DNA of 64,000 nt from an uncultured Bacteroidales bacterium (GCA_902763885.1 CACWTU010000004.1:1-64000); one strand, 5' to 3'; counted from the first letter of the stretch, positions 48,771-58,818 are shown. The notes: a model not told the origin generated them from the sequence alone. Program-made: numbers and translations.

Positions 48771-48799
48771 AAAGGCGGCCAATTTAAGGTCGCCTTTCT
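48771..48799 (+). terminator. GH43 gene terminator
   Basis: AAAGGCGGCC pairs with GGTCGCCTTT, followed by CTTTTT, 20 bases after the stop. The TTAAGGTCGCC of its right half recurs in the mosaic element downstream. Confidence 0.7.
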
Positions 48800-48876
48800 T
48801 TTTCCATGCGGCGGAGAAACTCGCTGCTTCGCATTGCTCGAATTTTGCGCTTTATGGCCTTCGGCCTTAAGCGTCA

Positions 48877-49029
48877 GGATGGAATCCTATCTGCGTACTA
48901 GAAACAACCTTTTTTTAGTTTCCTTCTGGAAACACGCTCCGTTACACTTCGCTTGCCGGCCTTCCAGGCCGGGTAAAAATTATGGCGACCTTAAGGGCGC
49001 CTTAATTTTTACTCCAAGCTGGAAACCTA
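48877..49029 (-). repeat. Mosaic palindromic element, copy 2
   Basis: The minus strand shows the same order of blocks as 14624-14807: TAGGTTTCCA, AGTAAAA...TTTTTACCCGGCCTGG, AAACTAAAAAAA and GCAGATAGGATTCCATCC. The enclosed hairpins differ from copy 1. A further partial CCTATCTGC block lies near 49050. No coding function is evident. Confidence 0.7.
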
Positions 49030-49132
49030 CTGCAAACGTGAATCACGCACAGGGATACCTATCTGCACTGAGGACCCGTGCCATAGCGAACGGTAGTGAG
49101 CGTATTTGCGGAGCAAATTAAAAAAAGGTTAG

Positions 49133-49176
49133 GTTGACCTCACGGGTCCGGGGGTTCGAATCCCTCTTCTTCCGCA
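49133..49176 (+). pseudogene. Inverted partial copy of tRNA-Ser
   Basis: This 44-base stretch matches the 3' part of tRNA-Ser (bases from GTTGACC to CCGCA, covering variable arm, T arm and acceptor 3' strand), with one base missing. It is on the opposite strand to the tRNA, 32 bases away. It lacks the acceptor 5' strand, D arm and anticodon, so it is not a functional tRNA. Confidence 0.85.
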
Positions 49177-49181
49177 TAAAA

Positions 49182-49209
49182 AAACAGGCTCCCTATTGGA
49201 AACCTGTTT
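49182..49209 (-). terminator. tRNA-Ser terminator hairpin
   Basis: AAACAGG (49182-49188) and CCTGTTT (49203-49209) pair just beyond the tRNA-Ser 3' end. On the minus strand a T-run (complement of 49178-49184) follows. Confidence 0.6.
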
Positions 49210-49210
49210 G

Positions 49211-49295
49211 CGGAAGAAGAGGGATTCGAACCCCCGGACCCGTGAAGGTCAACGGTTTTCAAGACCGCCGCATTCGACCACTCTGCCATCCTTCC
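49211..49295 (-). tRNA. tRNA-Ser (anticodon TGA)
   Basis: An 85-base cloverleaf on the minus strand: acceptor GGAAGGA paired to the 3' strand, D arm, anticodon loop CTTGAAA (anticodon TGA), a long variable arm (GACCTTCACGGGTC) typical of serine tRNAs, and T arm GGTTCGAATCC. Discriminator is G; CCA is not encoded. Its 3' half is duplicated in inverse orientation at 49133-49176. Confidence 0.95.
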
Positions 49296-49418
49296 AAACT
49301 CATTACGGCTTTCTCTCCGTTTGAGCGGTGCAAAGGTGGATATTTTTTTTGGAAACAGCAAACACTATCCAACTTTTTTGATTACTTTGCAGAAAAATAA
49401 ATTACCAGTATTTATAAT

Positions 49419-50777
49419 ATGGACAAAAACAAGGTAATCGAATTCATTAAACATAGAGTTCTGGAGAGATTCGCTCTTGGAGCCGATGCCGCATCACAGG
49501 AGGAGGTTAACTCCAATGTGCATAAGGGAATAATGATACGTGGCACAAACCTTTGGGTTCTCATCTTCGCCATATTCATTGCTTCTCTTGGCTTGAACAC
49601 AAACTCAACGGCCGTAATCATCGGTGCCATGCTCATATCCCCGCTTATGGGTCCTATAATCGGTATGGGCTATTCAATGGGCGTATATGATTTCAACCTG
49701 CTTAAGGAATCGCTACGTAACTTCCTGATAATGATTGTGGTAAGTTTGATAACATCGGCCATATTCTTTACTCTTCCGCTAATCTCATCAACGCAGAGCG
49801 AGCTGTTGGCACGTACCCAACCTACTACATATGATATCCTTATAGCTTTGTTTGGCGGTCTGGCAGGAATGGTAGCACAGACGCGTAAGGACCGTACCGG
49901 TACAGTGATTCCGGGTGTGGCCATTGCAACAGCTCTTATGCCCCCACTCTGCACCGTAGGCTATGGCTTGGCCACATTCCAGTTCAAATTCATGCTGGGT
50001 GCCTTATATCTTTTTACCATCAACTCCATTTTTATTGCTTTGGCATCATTCATCGTGACCAGGGTAATGAAATTCCAGATGATTGGTGAATTGGAGCCGC
50101 TTAAGCTCAAGAAACTCAAGAGCATCATGATTTCAATCATTGTTCTTGTTACATTCCCCAGTATCCTGATTGCTATTTCAATCATACAGAGATCCGCTTT
50201 TGAGGCCAACTACAAACACTTTGTCGATGAGGCTTTCAATTATGACAACACGTTTGTGGTTGAGTCATCGGCCCAATATAAAACCGGACGTAAAAAGCAA
50301 TCAGTCATAGAAGTACGTCTGTTTGGCGAACCTCTGTCAGAGAATGTGGTAAACAATATCCGTGGCCAGATGTCAAGCGTTTACCATCTGCCCAAGGTGG
50401 ACCTGGTGGTGCGTCAGGCCAATCAGGAGGATGGCGGGATAGCCATTACGGCCTTGCAGAGCAACTATACGGAAATGCTGAACGAGAAGAACCGTCAGAT
50501 ATCACGTCTGCAGGAGCAGCTGGCATCTGTTCGTACTGCCGATACACTTGCAGTAAGCAGTATGTCACGTGAACTTGGCATCTTTGTCCCGGAGATAAAA
50601 GATATGTCACTACAACGCCACATCTCATACAATATTGACGGAGTTCCTACTGACACCACATATCTCTGCATCATCTCCTTCAAGGAAGATATGGAGAAGG
50701 AACCCGATTTAGACCTGATCAAACATTGGCTGAACAACCGTACTGGTGTAAGCGATATCAGATTATTGTTTGAATAA
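49419..50777 (+). CDS. DUF389 membrane protein
   Basis: A 452-residue protein. Its N-terminal 250 residues form about six membrane helices in the DUF389 arrangement (SLGLNTNSTAVIIGAMLISPLMGPIIGMG). The C-terminal 200 residues are soluble with a short coiled coil (EKNRQISRLQEQLASV). No function is established for the family. It is 11 bases upstream of mutS2. Confidence 0.9.
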   Translation: MDKNKVIEFIKHRVLERFALGADAASQEEVNSNVHKGIMIRGTNLWVLIFAIFIASLGLNTNSTAVIIGAMLISPLMGPIIGMGYSMGVYDFNLLKESLRNFLIMIVVSLITSAIFFTLPLISSTQSELLARTQPTTYDILIALFGGLAGMVAQTRKDRTGTVIPGVAIATALMPPLCTVGYGLATFQFKFMLGALYLFTINSIFIALASFIVTRVMKFQMIGELEPLKLKKLKSIMISIIVLVTFPSILIAISIIQRSAFEANYKHFVDEAFNYDNTFVVESSAQYKTGRKKQSVIEVRLFGEPLSENVVNNIRGQMSSVYHLPKVDLVVRQANQEDGGIAITALQSNYTEMLNEKNRQISRLQEQLASVRTADTLAVSSMSRELGIFVPEIKDMSLQRHISYNIDGVPTDTTYLCIISFKEDMEKEPDLDLIKHWLNNRTGVSDIRLLFE

Positions 50778-50788
50778 CAGATTCTCAC

Positions 50789-53326
50789 ATGATTTATCCT
50801 GACAATTTTGAACATAAGACCGGTTTTGATGAGATAAGGCAGATGCTTGCTGACCGTTGCATCTGTCCACTCGGTGTGCAACAGGTTGAGGAGATGCAGT
50901 TTCAGACCGATTTCCAGCCCATTGAAAAAGCTCTTGATGAGACAATGGAGTTTGTCAGGATACTCACTGAAGGCAAATCATTCCCTGATCAGAACTACCA
51001 TGACCTGCGTGAAGCTCTGGCCCGCATCAAAGTGGTAGGCACATGGCTTGATGAGGCTGAGCTGTTAGGCCTGTGGCGCTCCTTAGAGACCATCAGCGGC
51101 ATAGTGGAGTTCCTGTCCAAAGAGGAAAACCAGGGGCTCTACCCCAACCTCACGGAACTGGCAGGGAGTGTGGCCGTGTTTCCCGTCATAACCCAAGGGA
51201 TAGCACGCATTCTCACCAAATTCGGTAAACTTAAGGACAATGCATCGCCTGAGTTATACCGCATCCGGATGGATCTGGCCAACACATCTTTCAGCATATC
51301 ACGTATTCTTAACAACATACTGCGTCAGGCACAGACAGATGGTGTGGTTGACAAGGATGCAGCTCCCACCATGCGTGACGGTCGTCTGGTACTGCCGGTA
51401 GCGCCTGGATTAAAGCGTAAGATACGCGGTATTGTGCATGATGAGTCCGCATCGGGCAAGACCGTGTTCATTGAGCCGGAGGAGGTCGTAGAGGCCAATA
51501 ACCGCATCCGTGAGCTTGAGGCCGATGAGAAGCGTGAGGTTACGCGAATCCTGATTGCATTCACAGACACCATACGCCCTGAAATCCCGTCAATACTTGA
51601 GTCATACGGATTCATGGCCAAGATTGATTTCATACGTGCCAAGGCCCGCCTTGCGCTTGATTTTGACGCCTGCAAGCCCATTCTTGAACGCAAGACTTTG
51701 GTTGACTGGGTACAGGCCGTGCATCCGTTGTTAAAGCTGTCTCTCGCCAAGCATGACAAGACAGTGGTACCTTTAGACATAGACCTTGACTCCAAGAACA
51801 GCATACTGCTTATATCGGGCCCCAATGCCGGCGGTAAATCAGTCTGTCTTAAGACTGTAGGCCTTCTGCAGTATATGCTGCAGTGCGGAATACCCGTTCC
51901 GATGCGCCCCAACAGCCATGCCGGCATATTCAAGAGCATTTTCATTGACATAGGTGATGAGCAGAGCATCGACGATGACCTGAGTACCTACTCCAGCCAT
52001 CTGCTCAACATGAAGAACATGCTCAAAAATGCCGATAACCGCAGTCTGATACTGATTGATGAGTTTGGAAGCGGAACGGAGCCCGGTATAGGCGGCGCAA
52101 TAGCTGAGGCTGTTCTGTCCCGTTTTAACCGTGGCCGTGTATTTGGCATAATAACAACACATTATCAGAATCTCAAGCACTTTGCTGATGGCAATGAGGG
52201 CATACGTAACGGTGCCATGCTCTATGACCGTCATCTCATGCAACCGCTATATATATTGCAGATAGGTAATCCCGGCAGCTCATTTGCTGTTGAGATAGCC
52301 CGCAAGATCGGTCTTCCTGAGGATGTCATTGAAGATGCCACCCAGATTGTAGGCCGTGATTATGTAAATGCTGACAAGTACCTGCAGGATATTGTACGTG
52401 ACAAGCGTTATTGGGAGAACAAACGTCAGAACGTGCATCAGCTTGAGAAACAGTTGGACCAGCAGATTGAGCAACATCGCCAGGAATTGGAATCACTGCA
52501 AAAAGAACGCAAATCAATCATCCGTGAGGCCAAGGAGAAAGCTGACCAGCTTATCCAGGACTCCAACGCCATGATTGAGAACACCATACGCACCATTAAG
52601 GAGGCTCAGGCCGATAAGGAACTGACCCGCCTGGCCCGTCAGGAACTGACAGAGTTCAAGGATACTCTTGATGACCGTCAGAACAGCGAGGAGGAGCTCA
52701 AGATACAGCGTAAGATGGAGCGCATCCGTCAGAGTCAGGAACGCCGTGAACAGCGCAAACGTGATAAGGCTATGAATCCCCACTCCGTACCCTCTGAGCG
52801 AAGCGAAGAGAATTCTCAATTCTCAATTCTCAATTCTCAATTAAAAGCCTCCTCTAAGCAGTCTTTCAAAGTGGGTGACACTGTCCGCCTCTCAGGTCAG
52901 ACCCAGGTCGGTGAGATAATCTCAATAAACAAGAATGACATTACTGTTGCTTTCGGCCATATAACCAGCATAGTTAAAGCAAACCGTCTGGAGCCTGCTG
53001 AGGCTGTTAAGGTGCAGGATGTACGCTCCGCTACTTACGTAAGCAAGCAGACTCATGATGACATCTACAACCGCAAACTGGCCTTCAAACCTGATATTGA
53101 TGTACGAGGCATGCGCGGTGATGAGGCCATCCAGACTGTGATGCACTTTATTGATGACGCCACGCTCATCGGCATGAGCCGCGTGCGCATCCTTCACGGC
53201 ACCGGTAACGGCATACTGCGCAACCTGATACGCCAGTACCTGCACACCGTTCCCGCCGTCAAGGACTACCACGACGAGCATATACAGTTTGGCGGGCATG
53301 GAATCACGGTCGTTGATATAGGATAA
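50789..53326 (+). CDS. mutS2: MutS2 endonuclease/ribosome-rescue ATPase
   Basis: An 845-residue protein of the MutS2 family, which resolves recombination intermediates and acts on collided ribosomes in some bacteria. The MutS core and Walker A (GPNAGGKSV, near residue 345) and Walker B (LIDEFGSGTEP, near 425) are intact. A coiled coil (about 530-660), KOW-like segment and C-terminal Smr domain (DVRGMRGDEAI...RILHGTGNGIL) complete it. In the linker before KOW, four TCTCAAT repeats encode NSQFSILNSQL in frame, an insertion that the gene tolerates. Confidence 0.95.
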   Translation: MIYPDNFEHKTGFDEIRQMLADRCICPLGVQQVEEMQFQTDFQPIEKALDETMEFVRILTEGKSFPDQNYHDLREALARIKVVGTWLDEAELLGLWRSLETISGIVEFLSKEENQGLYPNLTELAGSVAVFPVITQGIARILTKFGKLKDNASPELYRIRMDLANTSFSISRILNNILRQAQTDGVVDKDAAPTMRDGRLVLPVAPGLKRKIRGIVHDESASGKTVFIEPEEVVEANNRIRELEADEKREVTRILIAFTDTIRPEIPSILESYGFMAKIDFIRAKARLALDFDACKPILERKTLVDWVQAVHPLLKLSLAKHDKTVVPLDIDLDSKNSILLISGPNAGGKSVCLKTVGLLQYMLQCGIPVPMRPNSHAGIFKSIFIDIGDEQSIDDDLSTYSSHLLNMKNMLKNADNRSLILIDEFGSGTEPGIGGAIAEAVLSRFNRGRVFGIITTHYQNLKHFADGNEGIRNGAMLYDRHLMQPLYILQIGNPGSSFAVEIARKIGLPEDVIEDATQIVGRDYVNADKYLQDIVRDKRYWENKRQNVHQLEKQLDQQIEQHRQELESLQKERKSIIREAKEKADQLIQDSNAMIENTIRTIKEAQADKELTRLARQELTEFKDTLDDRQNSEEELKIQRKMERIRQSQERREQRKRDKAMNPHSVPSERSEENSQFSILNSQLKASSKQSFKVGDTVRLSGQTQVGEIISINKNDITVAFGHITSIVKANRLEPAEAVKVQDVRSATYVSKQTHDDIYNRKLAFKPDIDVRGMRGDEAIQTVMHFIDDATLIGMSRVRILHGTGNGILRNLIRQYLHTVPAVKDYHDEHIQFGGHGITVVDIG
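52814..52841. repeat. TCTCAAT repeat array inside mutS2
   Basis: Four perfect TCTCAAT units, the complement of ATTGAGA, lie within coding sequence. They belong to the same heptamer family as arrays at 36382, 38381 and 62731. Upstream is CTCTGAGCGAAGCGAAGAG, a possible partial palindromic arm. Confidence 0.8.
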
Positions 53327-53362
53327 AATGCTATATGCAGATAACTCCGCTAAGTGAGTATA

Positions 53363-53490
53363 GGAAAAAAGGGTTGTTGGCAGGAAAAACCATGGCCGCC
53401 CGTGGGCTTGTGAACGGGAGGGGCCCGCTGCGAAGCAGTGGGAGGGATAGCGCGAAGCGCGTAGTTTTTACGTCAATAACCCTTTTTTCC
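53363..53490. repeat. Palindromic element with constant core, copy 1
   Basis: Outer arms GGAAAAAAGGGTT (53363) and AACCCTTTTTTCC (to 53490) are inverted. The core 53389-53427 (ACCATGGCCGCCCG...) and 53448-53467 (TAGCGCGAAGCGCGTAGTTT) match the copy at 54430-54546 base for base. It lies between mutS2 and nfo. Confidence 0.75.
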
Positions 53491-53511
53491 GGTGTTTAAA
53501 TAAATTGAAAT

Positions 53512-54345
53512 ATGAAAAAGATTGGACCTCACGTATCAGCATCAGGGGGTGTTTTCAACGCTCCGATAAATGCAATGGCAGTTGGCGCTACGGCATTCGC
53601 CTTGTTCACCAAGAACCAGCGCCAGTGGTTTGGCTCACCCCTGCAACAAAGTGAAATAGAGCAATTTAAGGCTCAAGTATTAAAGTCTGGCATTGAGGCT
53701 AAGTATATACTTCCGCATGACAGTTATCTGATCAATTTGGGTAGTCCCGATGCTGATGGGTTGGAAAAATCACGTGACTCATTCCTGGAAGAGATGCAGC
53801 GCTGCGAGCAGCTTGGACTCACCATGCTCAACTTCCACCCCGGCAGCCACCTCAAGCAGATTACCCCAGAGGAATGCATTGACCGCATAGCCGAGAGCAT
53901 CAATCTGACTCTGGAAAAGACCAAAGGCGTAACAGCTGTTATTGAGAACACTGCAGGCCAAGGCTCAAACATAGGATTCGCATTCTGGCAGATAAAACGT
54001 ATAATAGACGGCGTGAAAGACAAATCGCGCGTTGGAGTATGCATAGACACCTGTCACACCTATACTGCCGGCTATGACCTAAAGAATGAATATGAGCGTG
54101 TCTGGCAGGAATTTGATGATGAGATAGGCATGAATTACCTGCGTGCCATCCACCTCAACGACAGCAAGAAGGAGTTAGGTTCACGCGTGGACCGTCACGA
54201 TTCCATCGGCAAAGGTTTCTTAGGGCTTGATTTCTTCAAAAAGATCATGCAGGACTCCAACCTGAACCACATCCCCTTCATCCTTGAAACGCCCGACGAA
54301 ACCCTCTGGGCCGAAGAAATCACTCTCCTCCACTCCCTGGAATAG
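53512..54345 (+). CDS. nfo: Deoxyribonuclease IV (AP endonuclease)
   Basis: A 277-residue TIM-barrel enzyme cutting DNA at abasic sites. Metal residues are seen in [36 protein letters not shown] and RHDSIGKG, and the C-terminal LETP is present. Full length for the family. It is flanked by two palindromic elements sharing a core. Confidence 0.96.
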   Translation: MKKIGPHVSASGGVFNAPINAMAVGATAFALFTKNQRQWFGSPLQQSEIEQFKAQVLKSGIEAKYILPHDSYLINLGSPDADGLEKSRDSFLEEMQRCEQLGLTMLNFHPGSHLKQITPEECIDRIAESINLTLEKTKGVTAVIENTAGQGSNIGFAFWQIKRIIDGVKDKSRVGVCIDTCHTYTAGYDLKNEYERVWQEFDDEIGMNYLRAIHLNDSKKELGSRVDRHDSIGKGFLGLDFFKKIMQDSNLNHIPFILETPDETLWAEEITLLHSLE

Positions 54346-54618
54346 AGGGGCACAAAGGGGACGGTTCTTTTTGTGCCCTTATGATGATAATTCAAGGTGC
54401 ACAGAACTTTTGGGGTATCGGTATCGGAAACCATGGCCGCCCGTGGGCTTGTGAACGGGAGGGGCCCGTGCCTAAGAAAATGCTCTGGAAGGTAGGAGTT
54501 TACTCATGCCTTTCAGAGCGTTTTAATAGCGCGAAGCGCGTAGTTTCAGATACTGATACCCCAAAAGTTCTCCTCAAAAAGAGGGGCACAAAAAGAACCG
54601 TCCCCTTTGTGCCCCTCT
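54346..54618. repeat. Palindromic element with constant core, copy 2
   Basis: Outer arms of about 35 bp (54346-54378 and 54583-54618; AGGGGCACAAAGGGG...) are inverted copies of each other and each is a hairpin. A second inverted pair lies inside (54403-54425/54549-54571), and the core at 54430-54468 and 54527-54546 matches that at 53389. It fills the convergent gap between nfo and the HTCS gene. Confidence 0.8.
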
Positions 54619-54620
54619 AT

Positions 54621-57600
54621 TCACTGAGCTTTCTTTTCTTCTTCAGCTTCTATCTGCTTAATGTACTCCGTGGGGCTAACGCCGTAGTATTGCTTGAAGG
54701 TAGTAGAGAAGTGCGTCTGTGATGAGAATCCCACGCTATAGGCTATCTGAGACACATTAACCCTCTTCTCTTTGAGCAGTTTCATAGCCTGCTGCATACG
54801 GATATTCTGCAGGAACCTTGCAGCGGAGAATCCGGTAAGCTCCTTTAGCTTACGATGCAGTTGCGTGCGGCTCATTCCCACCTCATCAACCATGAGAGAT
54901 ATATTGAACTCGCTGTTGGAGATGTTCTTGTTGACGATAGACATGACACGCTTCATGAACAGCTCGTCACTTGATTCAAACTGTACGGGAGCCACCTGTT
55001 CCGCCTGTTCCTGCTGGCCGGAGTACTTGCCCTTAACGATGAGGCGGTTATTGATGAGGTTAGCCATAAGTGATTTAAGCTCACTGATATAGAAGGGTTT
55101 AGGCAGATAACTGTCTGCACCTGTGTCAAGTCCAAGTGTACGGTCCTGAAGCTTATTCTTTCCTGACAGCATGATGACAGGAATATGACTTACCAATGAG
55201 TTGCCCTTAAGGGCTTTAACCAGCTGGATACCATCCATCTCAGGCATAACCACATCAGTTACGATAATATCAGGAATCTGTGATACGGCAATCTTGAGCC
55301 CCTCCTTACCATTACGAGCGGTAATCACCTTGTAGCTTTGCTTGAGGCTGTCTGACAGATAATCAAGCATTGAATCATCATCATCCACAACCAGCACTTT
55401 AAATGTACCCTTAGTCTGGTTGGTCTCTTCTGATTCATCCATATCCATACCCACTCGGTTCCTATCCAACTGCAGACGTACTGTATCCTGCGGATCAGCA
55501 ATATCATCCTTTGATATATGACTGTTTCCAAGCGGCAGGCGGAATGAGAACACACTACCCTTCTGTCCGTCCGTACGATTGCCAGCCTTAATGGTCCCGT
55601 TATGCATGTTTATGAGCATCTGACTGTAATTCAGTCCGATACCCATTCCCATTGTAACAGATGTCACATCATTGTCTGCCCTATAGAAACGTTGGAACAC
55701 CCTGTTTACATCATCCTTATCCAGGCCGATGCCGGTATCACTTACAGAAACCTCAACATAATTGTGCAACGGGCCGCTCTCATGGTCATCGGTACCTACC
55801 TCAACATCTATTTCAATCGTACCGTCATCGGGCGTGTATTTGAAAGCATTTGATAGAAGGTTCATCATAACCTTGTCAATGCTGTCACGGTCAATCCAGA
55901 CAGGCTGCTCTACCATAGTATGGTTGAAACGGAAGTTAATGTTACGTTTCTCTGCCGTCTGCGTGTATAGCTCAAACGGGCCCATAAGGAAGTTTATGAG
56001 GTCAGTCTCAGCAAAATGAAGCTGCATCTGGCCCTCATCATACTTACGCATATCCAGCAGCTGGTTTATGAGCGACAGAATTCTGGTGGAACTCTTGTGC
56101 ATCTGACGCAGGTTAGGCAACATCGCGGATGGAGTACTTTCATCGCGTATCATATCCTCCAACGGTGATATCACCATGGTCATAGGGGCACAAATCTCAT
56201 GAGCCACATTGATGAATGACTGGAACTTGGCCTCATCCATCTCCCTTTCACGTGATTTGCGGCGAAGCTTGAAGATAACCATCAGAATGGCCAGGACAAT
56301 AATCAGATAAATACATACTGCAAGAGATGTGGCATACCAAGGTGCTTCAATCTTGATGTTGTAAGTCCTTGGTTCTGAGACGATATCATTCAGTCTGGCT
56401 CTGACGGAGAGCGTGTATCGGCCAAATCCAAGCCTGGAGAATGTGAACCTGTTAACACCAGCAGGATTGCTCGTCCACTCCCTCTTGTCAGGGTTAAGTG
56501 AATATTCATAAATCAGACTGGCCTCATCACCGTAATTAAGCGTACTGAATTCAAGTGTAAAGGAGTTGTCCCTATATGCCAGCCTGAACTGGTCAGACAT
56601 ACTCAGCGGGTTCTCTGAGATACGTTTTCCGCCCGATAGTGACTCATGGGTAATCTGCTCGCCGTTAAGATAGAACCCTGTCATAATCACTTGGTTTACC
56701 TTGGATCCGGTTGTTATGTTGTATGGACTGAAAGCCGTAATACCTGCATTACTTCCAAAATATGCCCTTCCGTCAATTGCAGAAAACGCTGATACCCTGT
56801 TAAATGCCTTCTCCTCCGTATAGAAACGGCTTATCTCCAGATTATCGGAATTGATACGGTTAAGGCCGTTCGGGGTTGCCACCCATACATATCCGTCATT
56901 ATCCTTGATCATACCGCGGATATCATCATTGGAGAGCCCCTTGGAGGTATTCAGAAGGCGTGTTTCACCATTTGTGGAATCATATATGATTATGCCTTTG
57001 GTAGTTCCGAACCACATTATACCGTTACCCTCTTCAAGAATACAGGTACAACCCGATGTACCCATGGTGGCCAATATCTTATTATTGGGCAGGAATATAT
57101 TGTGGTCAATGTCAAAGCAGTCAACACCGTTGTCATGCCCAATCCAGAGCCTGTTCCACTTGTCAATCAACAAGGTATGTATCCAGTCATTGCTTAGCCA
57201 TTGGCCGTTCCTGCCGCTTTGGGCAAAACTTGTGTAAAGCTCCGGTTTCATATCAGACGGATTTAACCGGCTGAAACCGCTTCCAAGTTCCGAATAATAG
57301 ATACGTCCCTGCAGATCCTCTGCTATTGATGAGACATTTGAGTACTCATTAGTCATAACCGGACGCAATCTCCCTGTTCCGGTATCAAGTATGGCCAAAC
57401 CTCCGTTGGGATAACCCACCCATATCCTGTTACGGCTGTCACGGAACATACAGCTGATGTAAACTGAACCTTTGCCAGCCTTCAACACCTTACCTTCATT
57501 TGACATACAGGTCAGGCTGTTGTTGTTGTATCCTATCCAGAGACGTCCCTCGGTATCAGTAATCATCGCGGTGACATTTCCAGATACATCTTCCTGATAA

Positions 57601-58601
57601 TCAGAGAATTTCCAATAGTCAAACTCATTCCTGTCCTTTGTCACAAGGATATAATCTGACAGGAAACACCCTATCCAGATGTTATCGGCCTTATCACGGT
57701 AATAAGCACTGACATCAAGTTTTTCCAGACTGCGGTCATATGGCTTAAGCTCCACCCTCTCAAGTTTCCTCTCATTTGTGAGTGCAAGAAGTCCTTTTCC
57801 GCGTATGGATATCTTAAGTCCTTCCCTGTCAATGAATGAATGGGTTATTTCCCAGACACCTTCACTGGGAGTAAGCCTCGTAAGAGTACGTCTGGCAGAA
57901 TCCCACATATAAAGATGGTTATTTGTGGTAATATAGACATTGCCGTTTTCATCCTTGTTGATACCTGTAATGTCGTGGTCAATCAATTCCGGACGGAACT
58001 CAGTTATCTTGTCTGTTTTGGGGTCATAGAGAAGGACTCCTGATGTAGTTCCAAGCCATATCGTCCCCTCCTGATCTTCAAGCAATGCGCGGAATACCCT
58101 CTGTGTTGTAGAAAATGTATTGACGCTTACTACGCTGTTGGCCTGCACGGGATCCATGGGATCGACCCAGAAAACGCCGTTACCACGTGCGGCTATCCAT
58201 ATGTTTCCGTCACTGAACTGACTTATTTTCTCAATATAAGGTGTCCGGCTTCCGGGAAACGGAACCGTATGGAAACTTTTCTCGCTCGGCTTGAGATATT
58301 GCAGACCGCGGTTTGTTCCTATCCATAATGTTCCGTCAGAATCTATATAAAGACTTCTCACATAATTGCTAAGAAGTGAAAGTGAATCATTGTCGTCATG
58401 GAAGAACTGATGGAAATTGTATCCGTCATAACGGTTAAGACCGTTCTCCGTACCTATCCACATGAAGCCTGACAAATCCTCACAGATAGCATGGAAACGG
58501 TTGTCAGAAACCTGCCCTATCGGGAAATGGTATATTCTTTGTGCGTTTGCGGTTATGGCGATACACAATCCGGTCAGCAATGCAATAATTGGTTTACGCA
58601 T
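54621..58601 (-). CDS. Hybrid two-component system sensor/AraC regulator (HTCS)
   Basis: A 1326-residue one-protein regulator. A signal peptide is followed by about 14 two-bladed propeller repeats (GLNRYDGYNF, WIGTNRGLQYL...), a YYY-type domain, one membrane helix (about 756-777), and a histidine kinase (H in VAHEICAPM, near 799; ATP-binding G boxes). Then come a receiver (TDVVMPEMDG near 1113) and a C-terminal AraC helix-turn-helix. Such proteins sense oligosaccharides in the periplasm and switch on glycan-use genes. I chose the start at 58601 for its signal peptide. Confidence 0.95.
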   Translation of the reverse strand: MRKPIIALLTGLCIAITANAQRIYHFPIGQVSDNRFHAICEDLSGFMWIGTENGLNRYDGYNFHQFFHDDNDSLSLLSNYVRSLYIDSDGTLWIGTNRGLQYLKPSEKSFHTVPFPGSRTPYIEKISQFSDGNIWIAARGNGVFWVDPMDPVQANSVVSVNTFSTTQRVFRALLEDQEGTIWLGTTSGVLLYDPKTDKITEFRPELIDHDITGINKDENGNVYITTNNHLYMWDSARRTLTRLTPSEGVWEITHSFIDREGLKISIRGKGLLALTNERKLERVELKPYDRSLEKLDVSAYYRDKADNIWIGCFLSDYILVTKDRNEFDYWKFSDYQEDVSGNVTAMITDTEGRLWIGYNNNSLTCMSNEGKVLKAGKGSVYISCMFRDSRNRIWVGYPNGGLAILDTGTGRLRPVMTNEYSNVSSIAEDLQGRIYYSELGSGFSRLNPSDMKPELYTSFAQSGRNGQWLSNDWIHTLLIDKWNRLWIGHDNGVDCFDIDHNIFLPNNKILATMGTSGCTCILEEGNGIMWFGTTKGIIIYDSTNGETRLLNTSKGLSNDDIRGMIKDNDGYVWVATPNGLNRINSDNLEISRFYTEEKAFNRVSAFSAIDGRAYFGSNAGITAFSPYNITTGSKVNQVIMTGFYLNGEQITHESLSGGKRISENPLSMSDQFRLAYRDNSFTLEFSTLNYGDEASLIYEYSLNPDKREWTSNPAGVNRFTFSRLGFGRYTLSVRARLNDIVSEPRTYNIKIEAPWYATSLAVCIYLIIVLAILMVIFKLRRKSREREMDEAKFQSFINVAHEICAPMTMVISPLEDMIRDESTPSAMLPNLRQMHKSSTRILSLINQLLDMRKYDEGQMQLHFAETDLINFLMGPFELYTQTAEKRNINFRFNHTMVEQPVWIDRDSIDKVMMNLLSNAFKYTPDDGTIEIDVEVGTDDHESGPLHNYVEVSVSDTGIGLDKDDVNRVFQRFYRADNDVTSVTMGMGIGLNYSQMLINMHNGTIKAGNRTDGQKGSVFSFRLPLGNSHISKDDIADPQDTVRLQLDRNRVGMDMDESEETNQTKGTFKVLVVDDDDSMLDYLSDSLKQSYKVITARNGKEGLKIAVSQIPDIIVTDVVMPEMDGIQLVKALKGNSLVSHIPVIMLSGKNKLQDRTLGLDTGADSYLPKPFYISELKSLMANLINNRLIVKGKYSGQQEQAEQVAPVQFESSDELFMKRVMSIVNKNISNSEFNISLMVDEVGMSRTQLHRKLKELTGFSAARFLQNIRMQQAMKLLKEKRVNVSQIAYSVGFSSQTHFSTTFKQYYGVSPTEYIKQIEAEEEKKAQ

Positions 58602-58628
58602 AAGGCCAATGTATAATCTGTACAAAGG

Positions 58629-58636
58629 CAAAGATA
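58629..58636 (-). promoter_or_regulatory. -7 box of HTCS promoter
   Basis: The minus strand reads TATCTTTG, an exact -7 match, 27 bases before the HTCS ATG. Confidence 0.5.
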
Positions 58637-58818
58637 CTCCAATATTTCTAAATGTTCCATAGTTAATGTACGCTTTTGGAACAAATCTTAATATATGGAA
58701 CAGATGAAACAATTACGGATATGTTTCCTTTGAAATCAAATCAGGAATAGTGTTTGATGCAATGCTGTTTTTCATGTAGTATTTACGGTTTTGTTTTCAT
58801 CAAAACACTCTTTTTATA

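Noticed and set aside
49133-49176. Second tRNA-Ser gene
   Set aside because: It lacks the anticodon, D arm and acceptor 5' strand, so it is only a partial inverted copy.
54381-54722. 113-residue plus-strand frame after nfo
   Set aside because: It lies in the palindromic element and runs into the antisense of the HTCS gene; it has no family features.
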